Assembly: GCA_021621525.1 (NCBI GenBank)
Contig: JAJVUU010000038.1
Coordinates: forward strand, 1 to 18,011
Direction: 5' to 3'
Source: Caryophanales bacterium
Lineage (GTDB): Bacteria; Bacillota_I; Bacilli_A; RFN20; CAG-288
DNA: 18,011 nucleotides
The first letter of the stretch is position 1. Every line of letters begins with the position of its first letter. The position numbers and the translations under genes were made by a program. Positions 1 to 8,214 of this stretch are shown here, in pieces. Below the pieces are notes generated by a model. The model saw nothing but the letters and a program-made list of their open reading frames with translations, was not told where the DNA came from and did not search any database.

Positions 1-2
1 AG

Positions 3-83
3 TATGAGAATGATTATATTCTTCGTTATTCTGCTGAAAAGAAATCTTTCACATTGAAAAAGAATAGTAATAATGTCTCCTGA
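3..83 (+). CDS. C-terminal end of an unknown upstream gene (5' partial)
   Basis: From base 3 an open frame of 26 codons runs from the window edge to a TGA at 81-83, reading YENDYILRYSAEKKSFTLKK and a few more residues. The mix of charged and aromatic residues looks like a real protein end and the frame is open to the edge, but 26 residues are too few to assign a family. The other two plus frames close sooner. It could be chance reading. Confidence 0.35.
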   Translation, partial: YENDYILRYSAEKKSFTLKKNSNNVS

Positions 84-113
84 CCTTTGTTCGCTTTTGG
101 ATTGAACCTTTTT

Positions 114-142
114 TTGAAAAAAGTCTCGTTTTGTTCTATAAT
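114..142 (+). promoter_or_regulatory. Sigma-70-type promoter of the membrane XRE regulator
   Basis: TTGAAA at 114-119 and TATAAT at 137-142 are separated by exactly 17 bp. The expected start of transcription, about seven bases after the -10 box, falls at 149, the A of an in-frame ATG. This argues against translation from the upstream TTG at 131, which lies inside the promoter. Confidence 0.65.
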
Positions 143-148
143 CTTTAT

Positions 149-1435
149 ATGGACGAAATGAGTTATGGGATGTTTGTAAAGAATCGTCGAATCCGTCTCG
201 GCCTTTCCCAAAAGGATATCGCCGATGTTTTGAATTGTACGGTTCAGGCTATCTCCAGGTATGAAAATGGCAAGGTCCATATTTCTCTTGCCTTGGTCGG
301 TGGATTCTGTCATGTCCTGAAACTTGACCTTTCTTCCTTCTTTTTAAAGGAAGATTCTATGTTGATGGAAACAGAGCCTGTTCTATTTGATAGACAGACA
401 TTTGCTTCCAACCTCGTATCTTTGAGACGTGAAAGGGATGTTACTTTGGATGATGTTTCTTCTTTTACATCGATATCCGTTTCTCGTCTGACGAAGTTTG
501 AAAGTTGTCTTTCCCTTCCCAGTCTGGAAGAGTTTGTCTTGCTTTCCGACTTTTATCATCTGGACTACGGAAGCTTCTATCGGGGAACTCCTTTGAGAAG
601 GGAAGCTTTCATAGAGGCAGTTCCCAAAGCGGATACGAAACAACGTGATTCATTTCGGTATCGGTTTGCCGGATATAGGAAGAGCATCCTATTTGGCATC
701 ACCACTTCCCTTGTCGCCATCGTCACTGTCTTTCTTTCGATGTCTTCCTTTTCTTTTGTCTCTATCCCGGAAAGAGATGACGGCTATTCCGAATTGACGA
801 CGGAAGTGTCCACCCTTTCTTCTTTTGATAAAGCTGGAATTTCTTTGTCTGATTCTTTCAATCAGGAGATAGACCATCCTACTTTTTCCTTTGAGGCACC
901 ATCAGGTCTTGAAATCGGCAAAGACTTTATTCTGGAAATCTCTGACTTGGATGTCTTTCCAAATGTAGAGGAGGACGCTCCTGTTGCAAATGACGGGCAT
1001 AGAATCCATGTCACATTGACGTCCCGAAGGGATGATCTGAATCTTACGTATCGTTTTTTTGGCTTGACTTCTTCCAAGGAAATCATACCCTATATGTATC
1101 ATGAGGATATCTGCTATCTATGTGAAGGGAAAACCTTGATCAAGGTCTGCCAAGTCGAATATGCCAAGGTTGATGTCATCAGCAATTCGGAGGTTGAACC
1201 TCAGATGACTTTTTTCAACCTCAAGACAAGGAAAGAGGAATCCAGGGATAAAATCATGGACCATACATTGTTCTTACCTAAGATTTACAATCCCCTAAGC
1301 AATCCTATCCAGGCTTCCTTTTTTATGCCTGGCTCTGATGACGCTTATATGTCAGAGAGGATTCTATCCGGAGAATGCGTGACCTTTGAACAGGCTATCT
1401 ATAGCATCAAGGGATTCCGAATCGTCATAGACTGA
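149..1435 (+). CDS. Membrane-anchored XRE-family transcriptional regulator with a large extracytoplasmic domain
   Basis: A 428-residue protein if started at the ATG at 149. Residues about 6-65 form a clear XRE/Cro-type helix-turn-helix (RRIRLGLSQKDIADVL, then the recognition-helix region AISRYENGK). Residues about 85-145 look like a second, weaker XRE-like repeat (LVSLRRERDVTLDDV...SRLTKFE). A basic stretch leads into one hydrophobic segment at about 179-201. The remaining 220 or so residues are polar, beta-rich in appearance and presumably outside the membrane. This layout suggests a one-component sensor that binds DNA in the cytoplasm and senses something outside; the signal is unknown. No Shine-Dalgarno site precedes the ATG, and the promoter at 114-142 makes a leaderless mRNA likely. 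In-frame ATGs at 158 and 170 are alternatives. The ABC exporter downstream is a plausible but unproven target. Confidence 0.8.
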   Translation: MDEMSYGMFVKNRRIRLGLSQKDIADVLNCTVQAISRYENGKVHISLALVGGFCHVLKLDLSSFFLKEDSMLMETEPVLFDRQTFASNLVSLRRERDVTLDDVSSFTSISVSRLTKFESCLSLPSLEEFVLLSDFYHLDYGSFYRGTPLRREAFIEAVPKADTKQRDSFRYRFAGYRKSILFGITTSLVAIVTVFLSMSSFSFVSIPERDDGYSELTTEVSTLSSFDKAGISLSDSFNQEIDHPTFSFEAPSGLEIGKDFILEISDLDVFPNVEEDAPVANDGHRIHVTLTSRRDDLNLTYRFFGLTSSKEIIPYMYHEDICYLCEGKTLIKVCQVEYAKVDVISNSEVEPQMTFFNLKTRKEESRDKIMDHTLFLPKIYNPLSNPIQASFFMPGSDDAYMSERILSGECVTFEQAIYSIKGFRIVID

Positions 1436-1484
1436 TAATGGTTGTATAGGTTCTATCTTCCTTTGGATACGTTTTCTTTCATCT

Positions 1485-1530
1485 TTGACATGGAATCGTT
1501 ATATACTATGAAGTCGTTTCTTCGAGGTGA
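1485..1530 (+). promoter_or_regulatory. Possible promoter and ribosome binding site of the ABC exporter operon
   Basis: TTGACA at 1485-1490 is followed after 16 bp by TATGAA (1507-1512). A TATACT at 1502-1507 is a better -10 hexamer but is badly spaced. GAGGTGA at 1524-1530 lies six bases before the ATG at 1537 and fixes that start. The promoter assignment is moderate; the ribosome binding site is clear. Confidence 0.45.
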
Positions 1531-1536
1531 TTTGAT

Positions 1537-3315
1537 ATGAAGACAAAAAAAGACAGATTCAGTTACTTTACTTATCTTAAGCCGTATCGCAAATACCTGA
1601 TCGTTGCCATCATCAGCATCTTGGTAGAATGCGGATTGGAAATCTCATTGCCTTTTCTGATGAACCTTCTCTTGAAGAATGGTATGTCCATGGATTTCGA
1701 AGGCAATGATATGACATATACGCTTCATCTAGGCTATACCTTGATGATCGGCGGCGTCATGATAGGCTTTGCGATTCTTGCCTTCCTTCTTGGCATGGTC
1801 ACGGCAAAGTTCACGGCCCGTGCCGGAAGGGGACTTGGCTTTGAACTGAGAAAGCGGGAATATCAGAAGATTCAGGAATTTACGTTCTCGAACCTGGATG
1901 ATTTCCGCATCAACTCCTTGGTCACAAGGATGACGAATGATATCCAGATCATTTCCGATTCCTTCTGCCAGCTTCTCAGACCTTTGCTCCGGGCACCTCT
2001 ACAACTGGTCTTTGCGACCGTCTTTGCCTTGATGATGTCCAAGGAACTCAGTATCGTCTTCGCTATCGCCGTACCTCTTCTTGGCATCGCTCTTTTTACG
2101 ATCGTCATCAAGGCAAGGCCTCAGTTCTACAAGCTGCAGACATCCTTGGACCATATCAACAGGACTACTCAGGAATCCTTGGTGGCTGTCAGGCTTGTCA
2201 GAGCCAATTCCAAGATGGATTATGAAGAAGATAAGTTCAGGAATGTGAATGCCGAGTCCAGGAAGGTCGGTAACCATGCCTTAGGACTCACGGCTTTGAA
2301 TCTTGGATTCATGCAGCTGATGACCTATGCCTGCATCCTTGCCGTCCTCTTCATCGGCGGAAGGACGGCCATCATCACGAAGCAGGATGCTGATGCCGTG
2401 ACCAACATCGCTACCTTCCTAAGCTATGTCAACCAGCTGATGGCTTCCCTGAATATGCTGAGCAACGTCTTCATGATCTTTACCAGAAGCGAAGCCAGCA
2501 AGAAGAGAGTCCACGAGGTCTTCCAGGCCAAGCCGGAAATCATCTCGAAGGATGATTCTCCGCTGAGGATCAAAGATGGGCACATTCAGTTCAAGGATGT
2601 CTCTTTCAAATATAAGGATACCAGTGAGGAATATGTCATCAAGGACAACAATTTTGAAATCCAGGATGGCGAGTTTGTCGGTATCCTCGGACAGACAGGT
2701 TCTTCCAAGTCGACGCTCGTCTATCTGCTTGAAAGGTTCTATGACGTCAACGAAGGTGAAATATTGATATCCGGAAACAACATCAAGGACTATCCCATCG
2801 ATGAAGTGAGAAGGAACATCGCCATCTCCTTCCAGAATCCGACCCTCTTCAGCGGTACGGTCAAAGAGAACATCCTTTGGGGTAAGGAGGATGCCAGTGA
2901 CGAAGAGGTCATTGAGGCCTGCAAGATTTCCAGTTGCTATGATTTCATCATGAACAAGCTTCCTGATGGATTTGACACCATGATATCCCAGGGTGGAAAC
3001 AACGTCTCTGGCGGACAAAGACAGCGCCTTTGCATCGCAAGGGCCATCGTCAGAAAACCAAAGATTCTGATTCTTGACGATTCCTTCTCTGCTCTTGATC
3101 GAATCACGGAAGCGGAAGTCAAGGAGAATCTGAGGACCAAGCTTCCTCATATGACGAAGATTGTCATCTCACAGAAAGTATCTACGATTCAGGATGCAGA
3201 TAAGATCATCGTCTTGAACGAAGGCAAGGTCAACTCTATCGGCACAAGCGATAGTCTTCTCAAGAGCGATCCTATCTACCAGGATATCTATCGTATTCAG
3301 ATGGAGGGTAAGTGA
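1537..3315 (+). CDS. ABC exporter half-transporter with degenerate ATPase site (heterodimer subunit 1)
   Basis: A 592-residue type IV ABC exporter half: six hydrophobic segments in the first 320 residues, then a nucleotide-binding domain. The Walker A motif is GQTGSSKST (385-393, K391), the signature VSGGQ (490-494), and Walker B ends LDDS (D514-D515). The usual catalytic glutamate is therefore aspartate at 515, and the switch-loop histidine is glutamine at 546 (ISQK). These two changes are the known mark of the non-hydrolysing site in heterodimeric exporters such as TM287/288 and BmrCD. The Walker A also has serine for the glycine normally just before the lysine. The partner gene starts 2 bp downstream, so the two halves surely work together in the membrane. 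Substrate unknown; lipids, drugs or peptides are typical of the family. A strong ribosome binding site precedes the ATG. Confidence 0.92.
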   Translation: MKTKKDRFSYFTYLKPYRKYLIVAIISILVECGLEISLPFLMNLLLKNGMSMDFEGNDMTYTLHLGYTLMIGGVMIGFAILAFLLGMVTAKFTARAGRGLGFELRKREYQKIQEFTFSNLDDFRINSLVTRMTNDIQIISDSFCQLLRPLLRAPLQLVFATVFALMMSKELSIVFAIAVPLLGIALFTIVIKARPQFYKLQTSLDHINRTTQESLVAVRLVRANSKMDYEEDKFRNVNAESRKVGNHALGLTALNLGFMQLMTYACILAVLFIGGRTAIITKQDADAVTNIATFLSYVNQLMASLNMLSNVFMIFTRSEASKKRVHEVFQAKPEIISKDDSPLRIKDGHIQFKDVSFKYKDTSEEYVIKDNNFEIQDGEFVGILGQTGSSKSTLVYLLERFYDVNEGEILISGNNIKDYPIDEVRRNIAISFQNPTLFSGTVKENILWGKEDASDEEVIEACKISSCYDFIMNKLPDGFDTMISQGGNNVSGGQRQRLCIARAIVRKPKILILDDSFSALDRITEAEVKENLRTKLPHMTKIVISQKVSTIQDADKIIVLNEGKVNSIGTSDSLLKSDPIYQDIYRIQMEGK

Positions 3316-3317
3316 TT

Positions 3318-5171
3318 ATGGAACGGAAAAACAGACCTGAAAATCTACCAAAGACCCTGTTTCGTCTCTTCTCCTATTTTGAAGGAGTCTGGCCTTTGAT
3401 CATCCTTGTCATCCTGATGGCCATCTACTCCGGCTTTACTGAAATCTATGTTACGACCTTGGCCGGAGGCGTGACCGACAAGCTGATTGCAAACATATCC
3501 CATGACGAGGCTTTCCGTCTCACGGCCTTGTATCATGACCTCATCCCCGTCTTCATCTTCTGCATCACCGGTGCAGGATGTGCTTTCGTCTATAATTCGG
3601 TCATGGTCAGGGTCACCCAGAGGGTTCTCTTCCGCATCCGAAATGAACTGATGCATAAGATGCAGGTTCTTCCCATCTCTTATTTTGATACCCATACGCA
3701 TGGTGAAATCATGTCTTATTTCACCAATGATGTCGACAGCATCGTCAATGCCCTCAATGATTCCTTCTCCAATGTCTTCCTTTCGATGGTCAAGATATGC
3801 GGAACCATCATCACGCTGTTTTTGACGAATGTTCCTTTGACTTTGATAGTCCTTGTCTTCATCGTCATCATGTTCATCTTCATGTATTTCAACGCCAAGG
3901 CAAGCAAGAAATACTTCCGTATGCAGCAGGTTGCCTTGGCTAATGTCAACTCCGTCGTCGAAGAAGATGTCAGCGGTGTGAAGGTCATCAAGGCCTTCTC
4001 CCATGAGAAGCAGTCCTTTGATAGGTTCATGAAGGCCAATGATGACTGGAGAGGTGCTTCCGAGAAGGCTTTCTTCCATACACAGGTCAATGTCCCCTTC
4101 TTCGTCTCCTTGAGCTATTTCAATTTTTCCATCTCCTCCATCGCAGGTATCCTTGCTCTTTGCACAGGCTGGGCAGGTCCTCTTACCTTTGGTCAGCTTC
4201 AGTCCTATCTCGTTCTTACCAGGAATGCCTGCCAGCCATTCAATTTCTTCACACAGCATCTGAACAACTTCATGGTTGCGGCAGCGGGTGCGGAACGTAT
4301 CTTCCGCTTCCTTGACGAACCGGAAGAAAAAGATGAAGGAAAGGTGACGCTTCTGAAAGTCAGCGACGATGAGAACTTCTCCAAACGTTACTGCTGGCTT
4401 GTCGTCAATCATGACGGCACGAGCGAAAGAAGGCCTTTGAGAGGTGAAATCCGCTTCGAAAACGTCCATTTTTCCTATGTGAAGGGAAAACCCGTCTTGA
4501 AGGGTATCAGCTTTGAATCCCACCCAGGAAAGAAATCGGCCTTTGTCGGTTCTACCGGCGCTGGCAAGACGACCATCATATCCCTGTTGGCCAGATTCTA
4601 TCCTCTTGACAGCGGAGCCATCTATTATGACGGCATCAACATCGAAGACATACAGCTCGTCTCCTTAAGACGTGCCATCTCCATGGTCACCCAGGATACC
4701 CATCTCTTCACCGGAACCATCCAGGACAACATCCGCTATGTCAGGCTTCATTCCACATTGGATGAAGTCAGACAGGCCAGCATGATGTCTCATGCGGACA
4801 GTTTCATCAAGAGGCTTCCAAAAGGCTATGATACGATGCTATATGATGACGGTGGAAACCTGTCTGCCGGCCAGAGGCAGCTTTTAGGCTTGGCCAGGGC
4901 AAGTCTCAACCGTCCGCCTGTCATGATTCTCGATGAGGCGACAAGCAACATCGATACGAGATCGGAGATGCTGATCCAGCAGGGGCTTGATGAACTTGAG
5001 AAGAACCGCACGGTCATGATCATCGCCCACAGACTCTCCACCATCCGGGACTGTGACGAAATCATGGTCCTTGACCATGGACTCATCATTGAACGTGGTA
5101 CCCAGGATGAACTTCTGAAGAAGAAGGGCGCCTATTACGACCTCTATACCGGAAAGGTCGAACTTGCATAA
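3318..5171 (+). CDS. ABC exporter half-transporter with canonical ATPase residues (heterodimer subunit 2)
   Basis: A 617-residue partner of the preceding gene. Six membrane segments lie in the N-terminal half, followed by a nucleotide-binding domain with Walker A GSTGAGKTT (411-419), signature LSAGQ (515-519), Walker B ILDE (E540) and switch histidine H571 (IIAHRLST). It supplies the catalytic glutamate and histidine that subunit 1 lacks, while its signature has alanine in the middle instead of glycine. In known heterodimers this altered signature faces the degenerate site, so the two halves are complementary. I chose the ATG at 3318, nine bases after GGAGG (3303-3307). An in-frame GTG at 3312 would sit only four bases from that site. 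The stretch between the membrane and nucleotide-binding domains is longer than usual and charged (about residues 330-370). Confidence 0.92.
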   Translation: MERKNRPENLPKTLFRLFSYFEGVWPLIILVILMAIYSGFTEIYVTTLAGGVTDKLIANISHDEAFRLTALYHDLIPVFIFCITGAGCAFVYNSVMVRVTQRVLFRIRNELMHKMQVLPISYFDTHTHGEIMSYFTNDVDSIVNALNDSFSNVFLSMVKICGTIITLFLTNVPLTLIVLVFIVIMFIFMYFNAKASKKYFRMQQVALANVNSVVEEDVSGVKVIKAFSHEKQSFDRFMKANDDWRGASEKAFFHTQVNVPFFVSLSYFNFSISSIAGILALCTGWAGPLTFGQLQSYLVLTRNACQPFNFFTQHLNNFMVAAAGAERIFRFLDEPEEKDEGKVTLLKVSDDENFSKRYCWLVVNHDGTSERRPLRGEIRFENVHFSYVKGKPVLKGISFESHPGKKSAFVGSTGAGKTTIISLLARFYPLDSGAIYYDGINIEDIQLVSLRRAISMVTQDTHLFTGTIQDNIRYVRLHSTLDEVRQASMMSHADSFIKRLPKGYDTMLYDDGGNLSAGQRQLLGLARASLNRPPVMILDEATSNIDTRSEMLIQQGLDELEKNRTVMIIAHRLSTIRDCDEIMVLDHGLIIERGTQDELLKKKGAYYDLYTGKVELA

Positions 5172-5175
5172 AAAC

Positions 5176-5214
5176 AGCTTCCGCAACCATTCTTGGCCGC
5201 GGAAGCTATTTCTT
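5176..5214. terminator. Bidirectional rho-independent terminator
   Basis: AGCTTCCGC (5176-5184) pairs perfectly with GCGGAAGCT (5199-5207) across a 14-base loop. ATTTCTTTATT follows on the plus strand, and GTTTTT follows the hairpin on the minus strand. It can therefore end both the ABC exporter operon and the minus-strand relic beyond it. Confidence 0.8.
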
Positions 5215-5802
5215 TATTCCTGGCCCTGAAGGTGATTTTCGTAGTCTTCGTCAGTGACGATGACATCGGGAAGCTCTTTCGGCATTTGGATTGAGATGCT
5301 GTCTTCAAAGAAGAGGAAGTTTCTCCTCATACGTTGCGATGGCTCTCAATTTTGTCTTGAACTGAGGAACCGTGGCGGCAAAGGCTGACATATCTTTGAA
5401 TACTGACTGGATATCCAATAGGGAACTATGGATGGAAAGACCATAGAAAGAGATGACCGGGTCTACAATCTTCATGGAATGGACAAGGAACTATCTTCAT
5501 AATCCATGAAGATGTATCGAATATCATAGATATCAGGGAAGAGTTCAAGGTCGTCTCCGGCATAGAAGCCATCAGGGTATTTTGTCTTAGGGATATCATG
5601 GAACAATAATGGAAGTATTTAGCTGTCGGTATATGTTCCGTAACCCACCAATCACCTTTGCAATCGGATGGTCTTTTTAAGGCGACAACATATAGATTGT
5701 CTGATTTGATTTTGGATTTTGCTGAACTGTATGTGTTTCCGTTTCCAAAAGAAATACCAAGATGGATGCCAATATTACAGCAAACAATGGCCTATGGTTC
5801 AT
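5214..5802 (-). pseudogene. Frameshifted relic of an unknown exported or membrane protein
   Basis: Reading the minus strand, protein-like sequence continues through several frames. It begins MNHRPLFAVILASILVFLL from 5802, which looks like a signal peptide, then GNGNTYSSAKSKIKSDNLYV and KGDWWVTEHIPTAKYF in another frame. After a shift near 5613 it reads KTKYPDGFYAGDDLELFPDI; after a shift near 5475, KIVDPVISFYGLSIHSSLLD; and after a shift near 5318, FLFFEDSISIQMPKELPDVI, ending at a TAA at 5214-5216. Each piece starts where the previous one stops, which is the pattern of a single gene broken by at least three or four small insertions or deletions. The intact protein would have been roughly 190 residues. 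I do not recognise the family. The terminator at 5176-5214 would have served it on this strand. Bases 5803-5926 show nothing beyond the start region of the next gene. Confidence 0.7.
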
Positions 5803-5926
5803 GGTTATTTGTATATTTGGTCTGAAAGCACAACTCCATCTTCGATGAAGGCGCTTCTTTTTTGTTTTCAGGAAGGCAAAGAAGAGCCGTTTATGGTATA
5901 GTGGTACGTGTATAGGAGTTAGTACT

Positions 5927-6592
5927 ATGAACCAAAAAAGCGTGATTGCCTTTGATTTCGATGGAACTCTTGCCGATACGACAAGGCTTGTCCATGAAAC
6001 CATCATCAATTCCTGCAACGAATACGGACATATGGAAATCAATGAGGACAACCTGGAAAGTCATTTCGGACCTACCGAAAGTGGCATCATCCGAAGCATC
6101 GTCGGAGAAAAGTTATTCCCTGAGGCATGGACATTCTTCCTTGAAGAATATATCCGTATCCAACCGGATACGATAAAAAAGATTCCTGGAATGGATGAAC
6201 TTCTTGAAGAACTTTCCAAGCGGAATGATATCCTTCTTGTCCTTGTGACAGGAAGAAGCAAGGTGACAACGGATATATCGCTTGCCTATCTTGGCTATGA
6301 AAGATATTTTGCCAAGGTCTACAGCGGAAGTGAAGAAGGCATCAACAAAGACAAGAACATTGAAAACCTGATCCATGACTATGGCGTGGAAAAGAAAGAT
6401 ATCATCTATGTAGGAGATACCGTTGCTGATATTCATACCATGCATGAAAAGGCAGGAATCGACCTTCTGTCTGTCACCTATTGTCAGCCGGATGAGGCTG
6501 TCAAGCTGGAGATGGAGAGGCTCAACCCAGGAAATCTATGTCCGGACGTTACAAATCTTAGAAAACGTCTTTTTGAATTGCTGAAACAATAA
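5927..6592 (+). CDS. HAD-superfamily hydrolase, phosphoglycolate phosphatase / PpaX-like
   Basis: A 221-residue haloacid-dehalogenase-type phosphatase. Motif I is DFDGT (nucleophile D10 and general acid D12), motif II is VTGR (T108), a lysine near 141-143 fits motif III, and motif IV is GDTVAD (D164, D168). An alpha-helical cap follows motif I (about 16-85), as in the Gph/PpaX/pyrophosphatase group, so a small phosphorylated metabolite or pyrophosphate is the likely substrate; the exact one cannot be read from sequence. GGAG at 5915-5918 lies eight bases before the ATG. The first mgtE gene starts 35 bp after its stop with no terminator between, so it probably heads the operon. HAD phosphatases need Mg2+, which fits the neighbours, though that link is inference. 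Confidence 0.85.
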   Translation: MNQKSVIAFDFDGTLADTTRLVHETIINSCNEYGHMEINEDNLESHFGPTESGIIRSIVGEKLFPEAWTFFLEEYIRIQPDTIKKIPGMDELLEELSKRNDILLVLVTGRSKVTTDISLAYLGYERYFAKVYSGSEEGINKDKNIENLIHDYGVEKKDIIYVGDTVADIHTMHEKAGIDLLSVTYCQPDEAVKLEMERLNPGNLCPDVTNLRKRLFELLKQ

Positions 6593-6627
6593 CCCTTTTT
6601 GAAAATAGAGTCTACAATGGTTTGCCT

Positions 6628-8202
6628 ATGAATAACGAAAAAAGAAATGACCCCCAGGACGAGAAGGAAAGACTCGAACTGGCGGACGACATGACGAGAA
6701 ACGAAGTCGTGCAGGAGGAAGAGAAGGTCGCTGTCAACGACCCTGTTTTGCCGTCCATGCTTCATCAGGCATTGATCACAAACGACAAGACCGGCCTTAT
6801 GGAGATCTTCAGGGACAATTCGGCGGTCGTCCTGGCTGATTCCCTCATCCCCCTTACCGACAATGAAATCATTCTGTTTTATTCCTCGCTCGAGAATGAC
6901 TATGACAAGCTTGGCGAAATCTTCTCGTATCTTCTTGTCGAAGAAAGAAAGGCCCTGATCAACAATCTTCCGAAGAAGACACTTCTTGCCGTTCTTTCGA
7001 ATGTCTCCAACGATGATATGGCGGACTTCCTGGAAGACCTTCCGAAGGCCTTGAGGGAGAAGACCCTCTCTTATCTTCCCAACAAGAGAAGAAACATCAT
7101 CAATCAGCTTTCTGCTTATTCCGATGATACGGTCGGAAGCATCATGACGACGGAATATCTTTCCGTCTTATCCGGGACGACCATAAGCGATGTCTTTTCC
7201 AGAATCAAGCAGGATGGGGCAAAGCTTGAAACGGTGCGCAGCATCTTTATTATCGACAATGCCAACAAACTTCTGGGTGTCGAGCGTCTGGAAGACATGA
7301 TGTTTGAAGACCCCAAGAGAAGAATCGATGAAGTCATGAGCAAGGACTTTGCCTATATCTCTCCGATTGCTGATAAGGAATCTGCTGTCCCGGTGTGTCA
7401 GGAATATGACCTCCCGGTTCTTCCTGTCGTCTCCAAAAACGGTGAGATGCTCGGTATTCTGACCTTTGACGATGTCATGGATGTCTTGGAACAGGAATCG
7501 ACGGAAGATACCCTTAAGCAGGGTGCTGTCGCCCCGACGGATGTTCCCTATATGGAGAACAAGGTCTTCAAGATCGCTCTTTCCTATGTCATCTGGCTTG
7601 TCATCCTTCTTGTCATCAACACGTTTACGGGAATCATCATCTCCAGGTTTGAAAACGCCTTGCTGACACTTCCCATACTTTTGTCCTTCATCCCTGCCAT
7701 CAATGATTCGGTCGGAAACTCTTCTTCTCAGACGACGGCCATGGTCATCCGTTCTTTGACGACCGGAGAAATCACCAAGAAGGATTATTTCAAGGTAGTC
7801 AGCAGGGAATTCCTGACGGGCTTTCTATCCGGACTCATTGTTGCTATCTTTGATTTTGGTTGGGTAATGGTAGAATTGAATACTCCGATTCTGAACACGG
7901 ATTCGATCGCCACCAATCCTGATTTGATTGCCAAATTCGGAAGTGCTCAGAACATCTATCTTGCCGTTGCAGCCATCACGGCCTTTGCCCTTTTGATCGG
8001 CATCACCTTTTCCAAGCTGTTCGCAGCGATTCTTCCGCTTGTCGCAAAGGCGGTCAAGATCGACCCGGCTGTCATGTCTGGTCCTTTGATGACCTGTCTT
8101 ATGGATATCGTGACTCTCTTACTTTATTTTGGCATTGCCACGGCTATGATCGACGGCGTTGCACCAGGCACTTTGATGGTGCTTCCGTTTCTTAGGGTTT
8201 AG
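6628..8202 (+). CDS. mgtE: MgtE-family magnesium transporter, copy 1
   Basis: A 524-residue MgtE. After a very acidic, low-complexity N-terminal tail of about 40 residues comes the helical N domain (about 60-165), then a tandem CBS pair (about 170-290, ending GILTFDDVMDVLEQ), then the five-helix pore domain (about 317-522). The family motif appears as VGNSSSQTTAMVIRSLTTGE, close to the usual GNAGNQ form, and the last helix has DPAVMSGP with the pore aspartate at about D493. MgtE works as a membrane dimer that lets Mg2+ in and is closed when the N and CBS domains bind Mg2+. The start is the ATG at 6628; a TTG two codons earlier is less likely. No clear ribosome binding site is visible, which is odd because copy 2 has a perfect one. 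No M-box riboswitch fits the 35 bp upstream gap. Confidence 0.92.
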   Translation: MNNEKRNDPQDEKERLELADDMTRNEVVQEEEKVAVNDPVLPSMLHQALITNDKTGLMEIFRDNSAVVLADSLIPLTDNEIILFYSSLENDYDKLGEIFSYLLVEERKALINNLPKKTLLAVLSNVSNDDMADFLEDLPKALREKTLSYLPNKRRNIINQLSAYSDDTVGSIMTTEYLSVLSGTTISDVFSRIKQDGAKLETVRSIFIIDNANKLLGVERLEDMMFEDPKRRIDEVMSKDFAYISPIADKESAVPVCQEYDLPVLPVVSKNGEMLGILTFDDVMDVLEQESTEDTLKQGAVAPTDVPYMENKVFKIALSYVIWLVILLVINTFTGIIISRFENALLTLPILLSFIPAINDSVGNSSSQTTAMVIRSLTTGEITKKDYFKVVSREFLTGFLSGLIVAIFDFGWVMVELNTPILNTDSIATNPDLIAKFGSAQNIYLAVAAITAFALLIGITFSKLFAAILPLVAKAVKIDPAVMSGPLMTCLMDIVTLLLYFGIATAMIDGVAPGTLMVLPFLRV

Positions 8203-8214
8203 GAGGACAGGAAT

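Noticed and set aside
131..148. TTG start for the XRE regulator
   Set aside because: The TTG lies within the promoter (the -10 box is 137-142), so it would not be on the main transcript.
2419..3150. 243-codon open frame on the minus strand
   Set aside because: It is opposite the ATPase domain of the first ABC exporter gene and has no domain of its own.
3345..4523. 392-codon open frame on the minus strand
   Set aside because: It lies wholly opposite the second ABC exporter gene, which has complete motifs; its composition (repeated D, E, H, G) is that of an antisense shadow.
6593..6627. M-box magnesium riboswitch before mgtE
   Set aside because: The gap is only 35 bp, far too short for the M-box fold, and none is seen before the HAD gene.
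6617..6631. Tiny leader frame MVCL ending on the mgtE start (ATGA overlap)
   Set aside because: It has no ribosome binding site and is short enough to be chance.
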